The notes under the pieces are model-generated. The model worked only from the letters and a program-made list of their open reading frames with translations. It searched no databases and was not told where the DNA came from. The translations under genes were made by a program, and so were the position numbers. Shown here piece by piece: positions 7,015 to 14,105 of a stretch of 14,105 nucleotides of DNA. Location of the stretch: NCBI GenBank assembly GCA_002690445.1, contig NZER01000299.1:1-14105 (forward strand), given 5' to 3'. Numbering within the stretch: the first letter of the stretch is position 1; each line of letters opens with the position of its first letter. The stretch comes from Candidatus Pacearchaeota archaeon. GTDB lineage: Archaea; Nanoarchaeota; Nanoarchaeia; Pacearchaeales; GW2011-AR1.

Positions 7015-8790
7015 TTATGTCTGTATTGGTCCCTGGTCGTACACCGGGGAGAGTGGTGCGTAGTTTGGCCCAGGTCGCGTCTGTGGCGGTCCCACCGCTC
7101 CAGGTGCTCCAGGTACTGATTTCTGCCCTAGTTGAGTCATAAAATAAGTGCCCGCTACGCCGAGACCCATGCCGCCTAGCTGCCACAAGCGATCTTCAAG
7201 CGTTGGCATGTTGAGTTCCTTCTGTAGTCTTGCGAGTTCTTTTCTTCCCTCTTGCTCTGCATTGAAGAGCCACTTGTTACGCTCAAAAGCTGCGTTAGCC
7301 ATGTCCGTTGCTATCTCTCCCTGTAGGAGCTGCTGATTCCACGACATCTCTGACTGGAAGAGAGCTATCTGGACGCTGAGATTATGAGCACGATCGGCCA
7401 TCTCTGAACGGAATGCGGCCTCATCAACCGCAGCAGCGCCCATTGCACCAAACTCAGTAGTCGTACCTGCCATCTGGCCTACTGTTGCGCCTCGTGCGCC
7501 CATCTTCTCTGTAAGCCCGCGAAGACTGCGACTCACGCTGGCTTGTACTCTTCTCGCTGCATTTGCCGCATTAGCCTCTTTCTCTTCGTCTGATATCGGC
7601 TGTGGCGCATTCTCGCCAGGACTCCACGGTCGTTGCTCACTGGCAGGTGGTGGGGCGGGCTCTTCTCCAATGTCAGCCTGATCACTTCTTAGCCACGCGT
7701 CAGCCGCAGCATCGTCTCCATCGAAAAACAAATCCGCAAGTTTAGTAGTCAAGCTCTCGCCTTCCTCTAAGCCAGGAATACCCAGTTCGTCCCATTCGCG
7801 AAGCTGCTCCTTTGTTACTCCGCTGCTTGCTAAAAGCTCATCCAGTGAAAAACCTTCAACCGCCGCTTTTTGAGCCCCCTGAAAGAAGGCAATAGCCGCA
7901 CCCGCGCCCGCTGCGCCTGCTGCCGTGATCCCTGAAGCAGTTAATCCCATGGGTGCAGGAGCGAACTCGTACTGCTGCGTTTCCTCGTTCCAGACGGGAA
8001 ATTCCCACTGCTGCGTTTCCTCATTCCACGCAGGAGGGTTGTCGCCTAGGCCGGACCACTGGTCGTCTTCTGTTCCAACGATCCCGTCATCGCCCGCGTT
8101 ATTTTCCCAGTCCTCGAAACGCGGATCACGGTCAATCAGAGCATTCAAAGGCTCCTGAGCGGTTTGTTCTTCATACCTGGGGTCTGATTGTGCGGATTTG
8201 GAATGAAAATCCTCCCCTCCCAGTCCTAGAAAGCGCCGCTGTGCATCCGAGAGGTCGGGATTGAAGCGCGGATCGGCATAAGGATCGACATAAGGAACTC
8301 GACCCTGCTCGTCCCAAAGCCCGGCCTGGCGAGCCCTGTCGGACGCTTCAAACATGGTTCGAGCCCGAGGAATAGGGGCTTCTCCTGCGGGCTGTTCGCG
8401 GGGTCGGGTCTGGCCTTCCCGGCGATACATGCCGACGTGACCAGGCTTAGCCGACTGTAAGCCCAGGCCCCCTGACCGTGCGCGCCCTGGGGCGTCCGTT
8501 ACGTCGCCAGGACCAACACTGCCAGTGCGTCCGCGAATGTTTGGATCCCTGTAGGACATCTCAGACCAGCTTTGTGCCTTGGGGTCGTGACTGCTCGGTG
8601 CTCGTCCTAGTGACCACGGACGACTAGAGGGGGCGTCAGTAGAGCGCACATCAACGCCTCCACCCATCGCGTAGCCTTGCGGCGGTTGTCTGGGGTTATA
8701 GGTGTTATTACCAGCGCTAGGCATCTGCCCCCGAGTGAGGTAATCAATGGGTCTTCGAGTGGTATAAACTCTTCGTGGTTTACCGGGCAT
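7015..8790 (-). CDS. Putative internal virion / DNA-ejection protein, T7 gp14-like position
   Basis: This is a 591-residue protein. Residues 1-250 are low-complexity, rich in Arg, Pro, Gly and Asp, and probably disordered; they carry DPRF/DPRY three times (173, 203 and 222). Two copies of WNEETQQ(W/Y)EF follow (255-276). Residues 282-306 are an Ala/Gly-rich hydrophobic segment (GLTASGITAAGAAGAGAAIA) that could insert in or cross a membrane. Residues about 400-530 are a long Ala/Gln-rich helix region (NAANAARRVQASVSRSLRGL, then SVQIALFQSEMSWNQQLLQG). A second glycine-rich hydrophobic stretch (538-551) precedes a Pro-rich tail. Helical C-terminus plus hydrophobic patches upstream of two more helical proteins is the pattern of the T7 gp14-gp15-gp16 set, although T7 gp14 is only 196 aa. 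The start is fixed by the TAATG overlap and an AGAGGAG site. Confidence 0.55.
   Translation of the reverse strand: MPGKPRRVYTTRRPIDYLTRGQMPSAGNNTYNPRQPPQGYAMGGGVDVRSTDAPSSRPWSLGRAPSSHDPKAQSWSEMSYRDPNIRGRTGSVGPGDVTDAPGRARSGGLGLQSAKPGHVGMYRREGQTRPREQPAGEAPIPRARTMFEASDRARQAGLWDEQGRVPYVDPYADPRFNPDLSDAQRRFLGLGGEDFHSKSAQSDPRYEEQTAQEPLNALIDRDPRFEDWENNAGDDGIVGTEDDQWSGLGDNPPAWNEETQQWEFPVWNEETQQYEFAPAPMGLTASGITAAGAAGAGAAIAFFQGAQKAAVEGFSLDELLASSGVTKEQLREWDELGIPGLEEGESLTTKLADLFFDGDDAAADAWLRSDQADIGEEPAPPPASEQRPWSPGENAPQPISDEEKEANAANAARRVQASVSRSLRGLTEKMGARGATVGQMAGTTTEFGAMGAAAVDEAAFRSEMADRAHNLSVQIALFQSEMSWNQQLLQGEIATDMANAAFERNKWLFNAEQEGRKELARLQKELNMPTLEDRLWQLGGMGLGVAGTYFMTQLGQKSVPGAPGAVGPPQTRPGPNYAPLSPVYDQGPIQT
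7963..8028 (-). repeat. Tandem 12-residue repeat within the gp14-like gene
   Basis: Two head-to-tail copies of a 36-nt unit encode WNEETQQWEF-PV and WNEETQQYEF (residues 255-276). The DNA copies differ at only a few third positions and at the Trp/Tyr codon, which indicates a fairly recent duplication. The motif has the WNxxTxxWE shape of short extracellular or structural linkers; its role here is unknown. Confidence 0.85.
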
Positions 8791-9377
8791 TAGGGTACTA
8801 GCTCCTCTTTAATCCAAAGGGTGACACTCAGACCAGCAGCTGTTATCGTGCCAGAACTAGAGCCTCCCACCTTTATCTCTACCACATCCTCGTTATTCAG
8901 CGGCAAGAGAGGTGTGTCAACGGGGTTGGTGTTCTGAATAGACAGGTAACCGGCCGCCGTTATGTTCTGCGCTCCAGTGCCAAGTGTAGTGCCACCAACT
9001 ATGATCGTTATCGTTGGGTGATCGACGCTAGACTTTGAGTTACAATAAACCTCTGCCCTCACTAAGTAGGCTCGTCTGCCTGGCTTCAGCAAGACCTTAT
9101 GCTTTAGCAGCGTGACTGGATCTTCGGGCAGCGTATATTCTGTCACTGCGGAGCTGAAGTTGGCAGCGGAAGTAATAGGCAAAAGCATCCACGGTCCCCA
9201 GGCATAGAGGGCATATCGGTCGGAGAGCTGCGTTGAGGTAATGCCTGCCGTGGTAGCGATGTTCGCAGTGGTGATCTGATCTATAGCAGCAGTTAGGTCG
9301 TCGAAGTTCTGATCTACGTTTTCGCCCGTGATCGGGTCATTCGTCATTGTGCTAAAGTCGTACGTTACTTTCGTCAT
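8790..9377 (-). CDS. Putative trimeric tail appendage / short fibre-like protein
   Basis: This is a 195-residue protein. Residues 17-55 (TGENVDQNFDDLTAAIDQIT, then TANIATTAGITSTQLSD) follow a pattern typical of phage fibre N-termini: 'vN.NF..l...I..i...NI...aGI...qL', usually a trimeric stalk. Residues about 60-195 are beta-rich, with Gly/Thr-rich strands such as TITIIVGGTTLGTG and a closing strand TAAGLSVTLWIKEELV. There is no signal peptide or catalytic motif. The ATG overlaps the upstream TGA (ATGA), with GGAAG about 9 nt upstream, and its TAA overlaps the next start (TAATG). Together with the preceding 223-aa gene it occupies the slot between nozzle and internal proteins, where T7 carries only gp13. 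A minor head or tail decoration protein is an alternative. Confidence 0.65.
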   Translation of the reverse strand: MTKVTYDFSTMTNDPITGENVDQNFDDLTAAIDQITTANIATTAGITSTQLSDRYALYAWGPWMLLPITSAANFSSAVTEYTLPEDPVTLLKHKVLLKPGRRAYLVRAEVYCNSKSSVDHPTITIIVGGTTLGTGAQNITAAGYLSIQNTNPVDTPLLPLNNEDVVEIKVGGSSSGTITAAGLSVTLWIKEELVP

Positions 9378-10045
9378 GCGTCTTCCGTCCCGTGACCCAG
9401 CATCCTAACCCCCGCGAAGGAGCGCAAGACTACATAGGGCACATAAGTCGAGGCTGGTTGAGTCGTGATTGTCTGAGCAAATGCCCCTGTTGCGCTGCCT
9501 GTAGAGGCTGTCTTCCATGCCGATCTCATCGTACCCTTCGCGAATCCGAACTCAGGGCAAAGCAGTTTTGCTTTCGCGCCTGAAGCCTGGAATCCAAGGA
9601 AATAATACCCTACCCTTGGATCAAGGAACAACTCTTTAGTAGGGGTAATTGAGTATCGTTTTGCGTCAGTGTCCGTTAGCCCTTGAATGCCCAGGGTCCG
9701 GTAAAGCTCCAGCTGAAACGAGGCTGCTACCGGATTGCCCTTGTCCAATGCTGGAGGCACTGCTCTGTAGATAGCAAATGCAACCTTAGTGTCGTCGTCT
9801 GTGTCGGTAGTCTTGGCAACGAAAGAGGCACGGTAAACCCGCATGGCTCTAGGTAGCCGAAGTGGCACCACCCAAGTCTTGTTCGCGTCGTCATCTGAGT
9901 GAGTCGCGACCATGGTGACGTTTCTGCTCGCCGGAACAGTCTCGACTTCCATCAGTTCACCGCCGCCAAAGGTCGTCGAGGGACTTGCCGCTCTTTCGAC
10001 AGCTCGAAGCCTCCGATCTAGATTGTCGGCAGTTCGAGGCTTCAT
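9374..10045 (-). CDS. Small structural protein, helical N-terminus plus beta-rich domain (unknown)
   Basis: This is a 223-residue protein. Residues 1-20 (KPRTADNLDRRLRAVERAA) look like a short charged helix or coiled coil. The rest is beta-rich with alternating hydrophobics: TWVVPLRLPRAMRVYRASF, KVAFAIYRAV and YYFLGFQASG, ending in PYVVLRSFAGVRML. This would fit a jelly-roll-like fold. The frame runs open to 10225, but those 60 extra codons lie inside the nozzle gene. ATG at 10045 overlaps the nozzle stop as ATGA and has an AAGGGG ribosome site, so it is chosen. It ends in another ATGA overlap. A short oligomerising helix ahead of a beta domain, placed right after the nozzle, suggests a tail appendage or decoration protein. 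I recognise no named family. Confidence 0.7.
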   Translation of the reverse strand: MKPRTADNLDRRLRAVERAASPSTTFGGGELMEVETVPASRNVTMVATHSDDDANKTWVVPLRLPRAMRVYRASFVAKTTDTDDDTKVAFAIYRAVPPALDKGNPVAASFQLELYRTLGIQGLTDTDAKRYSITPTKELFLDPRVGYYFLGFQASGAKAKLLCPEFGFAKGTMRSAWKTASTGSATGAFAQTITTQPASTYVPYVVLRSFAGVRMLGHGTEDA

Positions 10046-12870
10046 CTGCGACCCCTTGCTCCAAGCGGGCGAACGAAAATCACTGCCGAGTTTAGCTCCC
10101 AAGAGCCGCTCCCACTGATCTCGTATTGGATCGTGTGCCCCCTTGCACTCGTTGGCATGTTCAGTCTGACTGTCTTGGTACGCGAGTCTCCCCACTTTGC
10201 GGTCTCCCATTCCCCGGTGCCCCACACATCAAGACTGGCATCAACCTTCAAAGTTTTGGAGAGAGCGCTGGATGATTCGCGGGAGTTTTGCTGCCGGTCT
10301 GTGTAAGTGTTAACAGTCACAGTATTGGTGCCCATGTTCTTCATGTCCAGCGTCAGCGCGACAAAACTACTCTCTCTTCCCGCCGCACCAAGAGGCGCAA
10401 TCGCAATCGACCGGGCAACCCCCGTCACTGCCGTACCATCATCCGTGCCACTCTTCGTGAACTGAGCGACATGACCGTCATAGGTGCCAATGAGCACCCT
10501 CTCGTTGCCGTTTTCGTCATAATCAGTCGCTAATGACGCGACACCATATGGGGCGGAAAACACCCACCACTGCTTTCTCATCCAATCGAAAACCAGTATG
10601 CGGTTATTCCTATCACTGCCAGAGGCAGGAACAGCTAAGTAGTACTTGTTGTCCGTGAGTGACACCGTTGCACATGCGTCGTCCATCGCAGAACGATTCA
10701 CCCCATCAGGGAGCACACGTCGCCAGTCTTCAAGGATGGGCACGGGCTCGTTCCCGTTGAACATATAGACACCGTCAGCAGCAGCACCAATGAGCGTCGA
10801 TGAACCTGAGATAGATATCCGCTCCACCGCATGGTGAGAGACAAAGCCTACCCCGTGAGAGGCACGATGGAATCCGAAATTACCCCGCGCATCAGCAGGA
10901 CCGGAAGCGAAGATGGCGCTAGAGGTGAAGACAAAGAGCTGATCGCGAAGCGTAGCCATGCCCGTGATCGCGTTATTCTCATCGTCTCGAACCTGATATT
11001 CAAAGTGCATAGGCCAGATATCGTTGTAGAGAACCGGCATACTCCAGGCGACAATGTTCGTGTTTGGGTCTGCGACAACCAGACGACCCATGTAATCTAC
11101 AACGTATGCACCCAAGGGAGGGGCAGGACGAAAGATAGCATTTGCCGTCATTAGATTGTTCAGCTGTGTGCCCTCTCCGTATTCCGACCCCCACCATTCC
11201 TGTGGCAGCTGACCGGCCAACTCCTTCGCTGCGTCACTACTGTCGTCTGCAACTAACTCTCGAAGCCTGCGACCATCGTAAGCGAGAAGCGGGCTTTCGC
11301 CATTCGCAAGGATAAGGCGGCCTGTCATTGAGTCGTATGCGCCGCACCATCGCTTACCTCCAACTGTAGACCATCGAAGCTCTCGACCGATCTCGAAGTT
11401 GGGCATCTGAAACGTCGTCACATCTGGGTCTTCAGCATAGCCTAGGCTACTACCGTCTACAGGCGTGATCTTGTGCTCATCGTGTGACGCTATCTCCCAG
11501 TTGCGAGTCGCAGTAGCACCAGAGCCGAAGGTGTAAACCACAGGAGCATCAAAGCGAACATGGGCATGAGGCGTATAAATGGCGAACACATCACCAGCTG
11601 CTGGTGCTGCACTGAACGCTGGATAAACGGTGTAGCCATTGGTGCCGTCATAGCTGACTATCTCCCTCTCTTCTCCTGCCGCAGGACCAGAGCCCCCTGC
11701 CGTGGTTACTCGAAGACGGCAGTTCTCGAAGTCGTCAGTGATCGCCAACGAGACCGAGTCGTTGAGCTTGACTGTTGTGGTTGATGGTGTTGCCGTGGGC
11801 ACTAAAGCCTGAAGAACAATCGACCCGAGAAACTGACCCTGCTGTGGCTCAACAGCGCTTGCCAGCCAAGCATAAGTAAGCTCATTCAGGTTCTCATCGA
11901 GGAATGTCTTCTTGCGTTTCTCTAGAACTGATGCCGTCCCTAGCGCAGCGGGCCAGTCGCCACCACCCCAGTCAGTGTTGGTTTTCGTCCCTATCGTTGC
12001 CGCGCCTTCATCGAGGACAAGAATCGCTGTCTCGGCTTTGGTCTGGTCATTCGTATGGTAACCCAACTGAGCACCAAGCTCGACACCGCGACGAGTGACA
12101 CCACCACGACGGGCACGATCGGTGCCTATCACCAAGACCGCACGGTCCTTAAGTTTCACGGGAAACAGTCCGTTCACTGGTGCAAGTTTGAACACCCTAA
12201 CGCCTGGTGCATCTATCTTAGACCCAGAAAGCATCGTTGTCGTTGCGCCAACGGTTTTGACCGTAAGGCGAACGTAGTACTTTGTGATCGAGTTTACAGC
12301 TGTCGTTGCCCACCCGGTTAGATGCTCAACAGTGTGCCAAGAGATATGCCCGTGCTGAGACAGGGTGAATGAACAAGCCCTGTCTGCAATGTTGGTCTGA
12401 CTAAATACACCGTCAGAACTCGTCTGCGGAGGCGTGCATTTCGTTGTGTCGAGAACGAATGGCAGCGTCTCCCAGCTGTCACCGTCCCAATAGGCAGCTT
12501 CGATGTAGTGAGTCTTCTTAGCAGCTATGGAGACTGTCAGACTTGCCGAACCAGGCCAGTCTATACCGTCAAACTTCTCATCGCAGCCAACATAAAACGT
12601 GTTCTTGCCTGATATGTCGGTGCTGACTCGGTCAGCTAGGTTTACGTAGGATGTTTCTCCAACTGCGGAGATAACGGTCGTTGCGCCAGCGGGTAAGTGA
12701 TGTGGGGCTCCGGCAGCAAACGTAGACATGCCGTCACGACGACGGATATTACCGCCATCGTTAACTACGTCGAGAACTTCGGCAGCCTGGGTAGGTGCAG
12801 ATTCTTTCTCGAATCTATTAACCCCTCCCGCCATCGGAGAGAGAGGTACTGGTGCATAGCCCCTTGCCAT
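10042..12870 (-). CDS. Putative tail nozzle / tail tubular protein B-like (T7 gp12 / P22 gp10-like)
   Basis: This is a 942-residue protein. Its opening, MAGGVNRFEKESAPTQAAEV followed by 'NDGGNIRRRDGM' (residues 13-48), is the arrangement of tail-nozzle and stabilisation proteins: gVN..., then N...G.i.+R.G. Residues about 490-810 hold repeated strand motifs of a beta-propeller, including GRLVVADPNTNIVAWSMP, ITGMATLRDQLFVFTSSAIF and an RVLIGTYDGHVAQF strand. Two further modules are seen. Residues 93-205 hold AAYWDGDSWETLP...ISW...YYVRLTV, and residues 378-432 hold an 'E.REIVSYDG..GYTVYPAF...P..GDVFAIY' motif, both common in phage tail proteins. The frame is open 31 codons further upstream, but that stretch overlaps the previous gene; ATG at 12870, 4 nt after the previous stop, fits better. 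It ends in an ATGA overlap. It probably extends the tail below the adaptor. Confidence 0.65.
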   Translation of the reverse strand: MARGYAPVPLSPMAGGVNRFEKESAPTQAAEVLDVVNDGGNIRRRDGMSTFAAGAPHHLPAGATTVISAVGETSYVNLADRVSTDISGKNTFYVGCDEKFDGIDWPGSASLTVSIAAKKTHYIEAAYWDGDSWETLPFVLDTTKCTPPQTSSDGVFSQTNIADRACSFTLSQHGHISWHTVEHLTGWATTAVNSITKYYVRLTVKTVGATTTMLSGSKIDAPGVRVFKLAPVNGLFPVKLKDRAVLVIGTDRARRGGVTRRGVELGAQLGYHTNDQTKAETAILVLDEGAATIGTKTNTDWGGGDWPAALGTASVLEKRKKTFLDENLNELTYAWLASAVEPQQGQFLGSIVLQALVPTATPSTTTVKLNDSVSLAITDDFENCRLRVTTAGGSGPAAGEEREIVSYDGTNGYTVYPAFSAAPAAGDVFAIYTPHAHVRFDAPVVYTFGSGATATRNWEIASHDEHKITPVDGSSLGYAEDPDVTTFQMPNFEIGRELRWSTVGGKRWCGAYDSMTGRLILANGESPLLAYDGRRLRELVADDSSDAAKELAGQLPQEWWGSEYGEGTQLNNLMTANAIFRPAPPLGAYVVDYMGRLVVADPNTNIVAWSMPVLYNDIWPMHFEYQVRDDENNAITGMATLRDQLFVFTSSAIFASGPADARGNFGFHRASHGVGFVSHHAVERISISGSSTLIGAAADGVYMFNGNEPVPILEDWRRVLPDGVNRSAMDDACATVSLTDNKYYLAVPASGSDRNNRILVFDWMRKQWWVFSAPYGVASLATDYDENGNERVLIGTYDGHVAQFTKSGTDDGTAVTGVARSIAIAPLGAAGRESSFVALTLDMKNMGTNTVTVNTYTDRQQNSRESSSALSKTLKVDASLDVWGTGEWETAKWGDSRTKTVRLNMPTSARGHTIQYEISGSGSWELNSAVIFVRPLGARGRR

Positions 12871-12874
12871 TGCA

Positions 12875-13255
12875 TTACTTCTTTGCTTTAGAGGTTGGTT
12901 TCGAGGGTTTGTCGTCAGAGTAAAGAGCCAGGCGAGCCTTGAAGTCTTCGTTCTCTTTCGCAAGTCGCTCTTTTTCCAGCTGAAGCTCGGACAACTGATT
13001 GGTTACATCTGTCATCATGTCTTTCGCTAAAGTGAGGCTGTGCGCATTCCTGAACGACCCCTTGTTTAGATAGGACCATTCCGCAGGGCTTATATGAACA
13101 CCGACTGCGGGAGGATCGTCACTGATCTTCGTGTATTCGATCTGGCTGTTCTTCGTGCCTACGCTCCACGTCCCACCGTCCTTGGGCGGTACGATCTTTT
13201 CAACGCCCCCATAACAGTACTTAAACGGCTTATCGCTGTCATTGATAACTAACAT
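12875..13255 (-). CDS. Small virion-associated protein with C-terminal coiled coil, function unknown
   Basis: This is a 126-residue protein in two parts. Residues 1-60 are beta-like, with Gly, Pro and aromatics (KPFKYCYGGVEKIVPPKDGG), suggesting a small beta domain. Residues about 78-111 form a predicted coiled coil with leucine/valine spacing (DVTNQLSELQLEKERLAKEN). The last 12 residues are Lys/Ser/Pro-rich and probably disordered. The start is well supported: ATG overlaps the adaptor stop as TAATG and is preceded by a strong purine-rich site, GGAAGGGAG. The gene sits between the adaptor-like and nozzle-like genes, a position where T7 has nothing (gp11 is followed directly by gp12). I do not recognise a family; a minor head or neck protein, a decoration protein or an assembly chaperone would all fit. 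Confidence 0.75.
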   Translation of the reverse strand: MLVINDSDKPFKYCYGGVEKIVPPKDGGTWSVGTKNSQIEYTKISDDPPAVGVHISPAEWSYLNKGSFRNAHSLTLAKDMMTDVTNQLSELQLEKERLAKENEDFKARLALYSDDKPSKPTSKAKK

Positions 13256-13944
13256 TAAGAGACTCCCTTCCTTCTGCGACGAATTGTCCTCGGTCCTTTT
13301 TGTCGTCGATTAAATTGCTGAAACTGCATCCAGAGACGACCATAAGACATCATCTGCTGAGATGTTGCCTCCTCGTCCCTGCGCAATAATTTAAGAGCGG
13401 CACCTAAAGACACGACTTCCACCCACCGAGGGGAGAGAGGGCTCGTGTCACCAGCAGCCGTCATATGATAAGGTGTAGCGATATAGTAAATTCTAAGGGT
13501 GGTTGCCGATGCAGGCTTAGGCAAGAGTTGAATCCTGGGTGACTGAGCGTCTGTGCTCGGCCCATAGAGTGTGTACTTGTGCCGGGTAAAGTCGTTCAGA
13601 ACTGTCGTTGTGTCAAACTCGTCTAATTCCAATGGGGACACGTAAGAAAGCTGAAAAGGAGCGCTTGAAGTGGAGATATCATCAACACGATAAATTCCCT
13701 CAACGCCCACCACATCAGGCAGATCCACCGGCTGTGTCGTTGTCGAGTAAGCCAGGTCTTCGGTAAGCAGTGCGTCACCGGGGTAATTAATAGCCAGTTC
13801 TGTGCCCATTTCGATGAGCTGATTATTGATCGCTTCATCCATATTCTCGGTAGACCAACGCTCACCGTCCAGGTCGCCAGTGTCACGCTGCACTCGATAA
13901 CGAATGTTGGCTAGCGTCTCAGCTGTCTTCCTGGTGGCAGCCAT
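13255..13944 (-). CDS. Putative head-tail adaptor (connector) protein, T7 gp11/P22 gp4-like position
   Basis: This 229-residue protein starts with a helical region (residues 1-50, including RWSTENMDEAINNQLIEMGT), which resembles the 'W.ee.i...in.a' opening common to phage neck adaptors that bind below the portal. A beta-rich middle follows (about 55-155, ending in a strand LRIYYIATPYHM). A helix (about 165-212, WVEVVSLGAALKLLRRDEEA) then leads to a very basic tail, KGPRTIRRRRKGVS. Its size fits podovirus adaptors (T7 gp11 is about 196 aa). The ATG overlaps the upstream stop (TAATG) and has an AGGGAAG ribosome site; its own TAA overlaps the next ATG. It lies two genes upstream of the nozzle-like gene, the expected place. 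The assignment is by pattern and order, not a verified match; a gp6-type siphovirus connector is the alternative. Confidence 0.6.
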   Translation of the reverse strand: MAATRKTAETLANIRYRVQRDTGDLDGERWSTENMDEAINNQLIEMGTELAINYPGDALLTEDLAYSTTTQPVDLPDVVGVEGIYRVDDISTSSAPFQLSYVSPLELDEFDTTTVLNDFTRHKYTLYGPSTDAQSPRIQLLPKPASATTLRIYYIATPYHMTAAGDTSPLSPRWVEVVSLGAALKLLRRDEEATSQQMMSYGRLWMQFQQFNRRQKGPRTIRRRRKGVS

Positions 13945-14105
13945 TACATCGTCTTCCCTGTTTCTTGCATACCGAGAGATGTGCGTTTGGCATTCTTGAG
14001 CATGAGTTCGCGGTCTTTTTGAGCCTCAACCTTGTCGATATGATCCCAGAACGCCTTCTTCTCAGCGGCTATCTCGTCCATGATCTTCTGTTCCCAGCGA
14101 GACCC
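13944..14105 (-). CDS. Unknown helical protein, C-terminal 53 residues only
   Basis: Reading leftwards from the right edge, one frame stays open for 53 codons and stops at TAA, whose last base is the first base of the next gene's ATG (a TAATG overlap). The start lies outside the window. The visible tail is highly charged and looks alpha-helical, with alternating Lys/Glu/Asp and stretches such as MDEIAAEKKAFWDHIDKVEA and QKDRELMLKNAK. I do not recognise a family. In T7-like order the scaffold, capsid or a small head gene would precede the adaptor, but this tail does not look like a capsid C-terminus. The tight overlap makes it a genuine member of the operon; its function is unknown. Confidence 0.7.
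   Translation of the reverse strand, partial: GSRWEQKIMDEIAAEKKAFWDHIDKVEAQKDRELMLKNAKRTSLGMQETGKTM

Noticed and set aside
10046..10225. 60-codon upstream extension of the 223-aa gene
   Set aside because: It runs inside the nozzle gene; the ATGA overlap and AAGGGG site support the start at 10045.
12871..12963. 31-codon upstream extension of the nozzle-like frame
   Set aside because: It overlaps the end of the previous gene and begins with a basic, non-family-like stretch; the conserved-looking N-terminus starts at the ATG at 12870.
1..14105. tRNA genes, CRISPR arrays, insertion sequences, integrase or att sites
   Set aside because: No cloverleaf, spaced repeat array, transposase frame or terminal inverted repeats were visible; the sequence is coding throughout apart from short junctions.

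Overview
The window is almost entirely one tightly packed virion-structural module of a tailed dsDNA phage. All genes lie on the minus strand, so the map reads from right to left. Nothing in it is chromosomal housekeeping, and no integrase, replication, terminase or lysis gene is present. The gene order is that of a short-tailed (podovirus-type) phage and matches the T7 late block in outline: adaptor, tail nozzle, internal/ejection proteins, tail fibre. Individual proteins are divergent from the model phages, which suggests an uncultured or environmental phage. The host cannot be inferred.

In transcription order: the 3' end of an unknown helical gene (13944-14105); a 229-aa head-tail adaptor-like protein (13255-13944); a 126-aa protein with a C-terminal coiled coil (12875-13255); a 942-aa beta-propeller, tail-nozzle-like protein (10042-12870); two small beta-rich, probably appendage proteins (9374-10045 and 8790-9377); a 591-aa protein with a long disordered N-terminus and a helical C-terminus, the candidate T7 gp14 counterpart (7015-8790); a 308-aa basic helical protein (6079-7005); a 1452-aa giant protein, the candidate ejection protein analogous to T7 gp16 (1724-6082); a 115-aa small protein (1311-1658); and a tail fibre cut by the left edge (1-1294), of which 431 N-terminal codons are visible.

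Most junctions are start/stop overlaps (TAATG or ATGA), so the block from 14.1 kb to about 1.7 kb looks like one translationally coupled operon. The only real gap (1659-1723) separates the giant protein from the small protein/fibre pair. It carries two adjacent dyad-symmetric elements and is the one place where regulation could sit.

Expected roles: the adaptor docks on the portal, the nozzle extends the tail, the gp14/15/16-like proteins are packaged inside the capsid and ejected to carry DNA across the envelope, and the fibre and small beta proteins contact the host. Functions rest on sequence pattern, size and gene order; no database search was possible.
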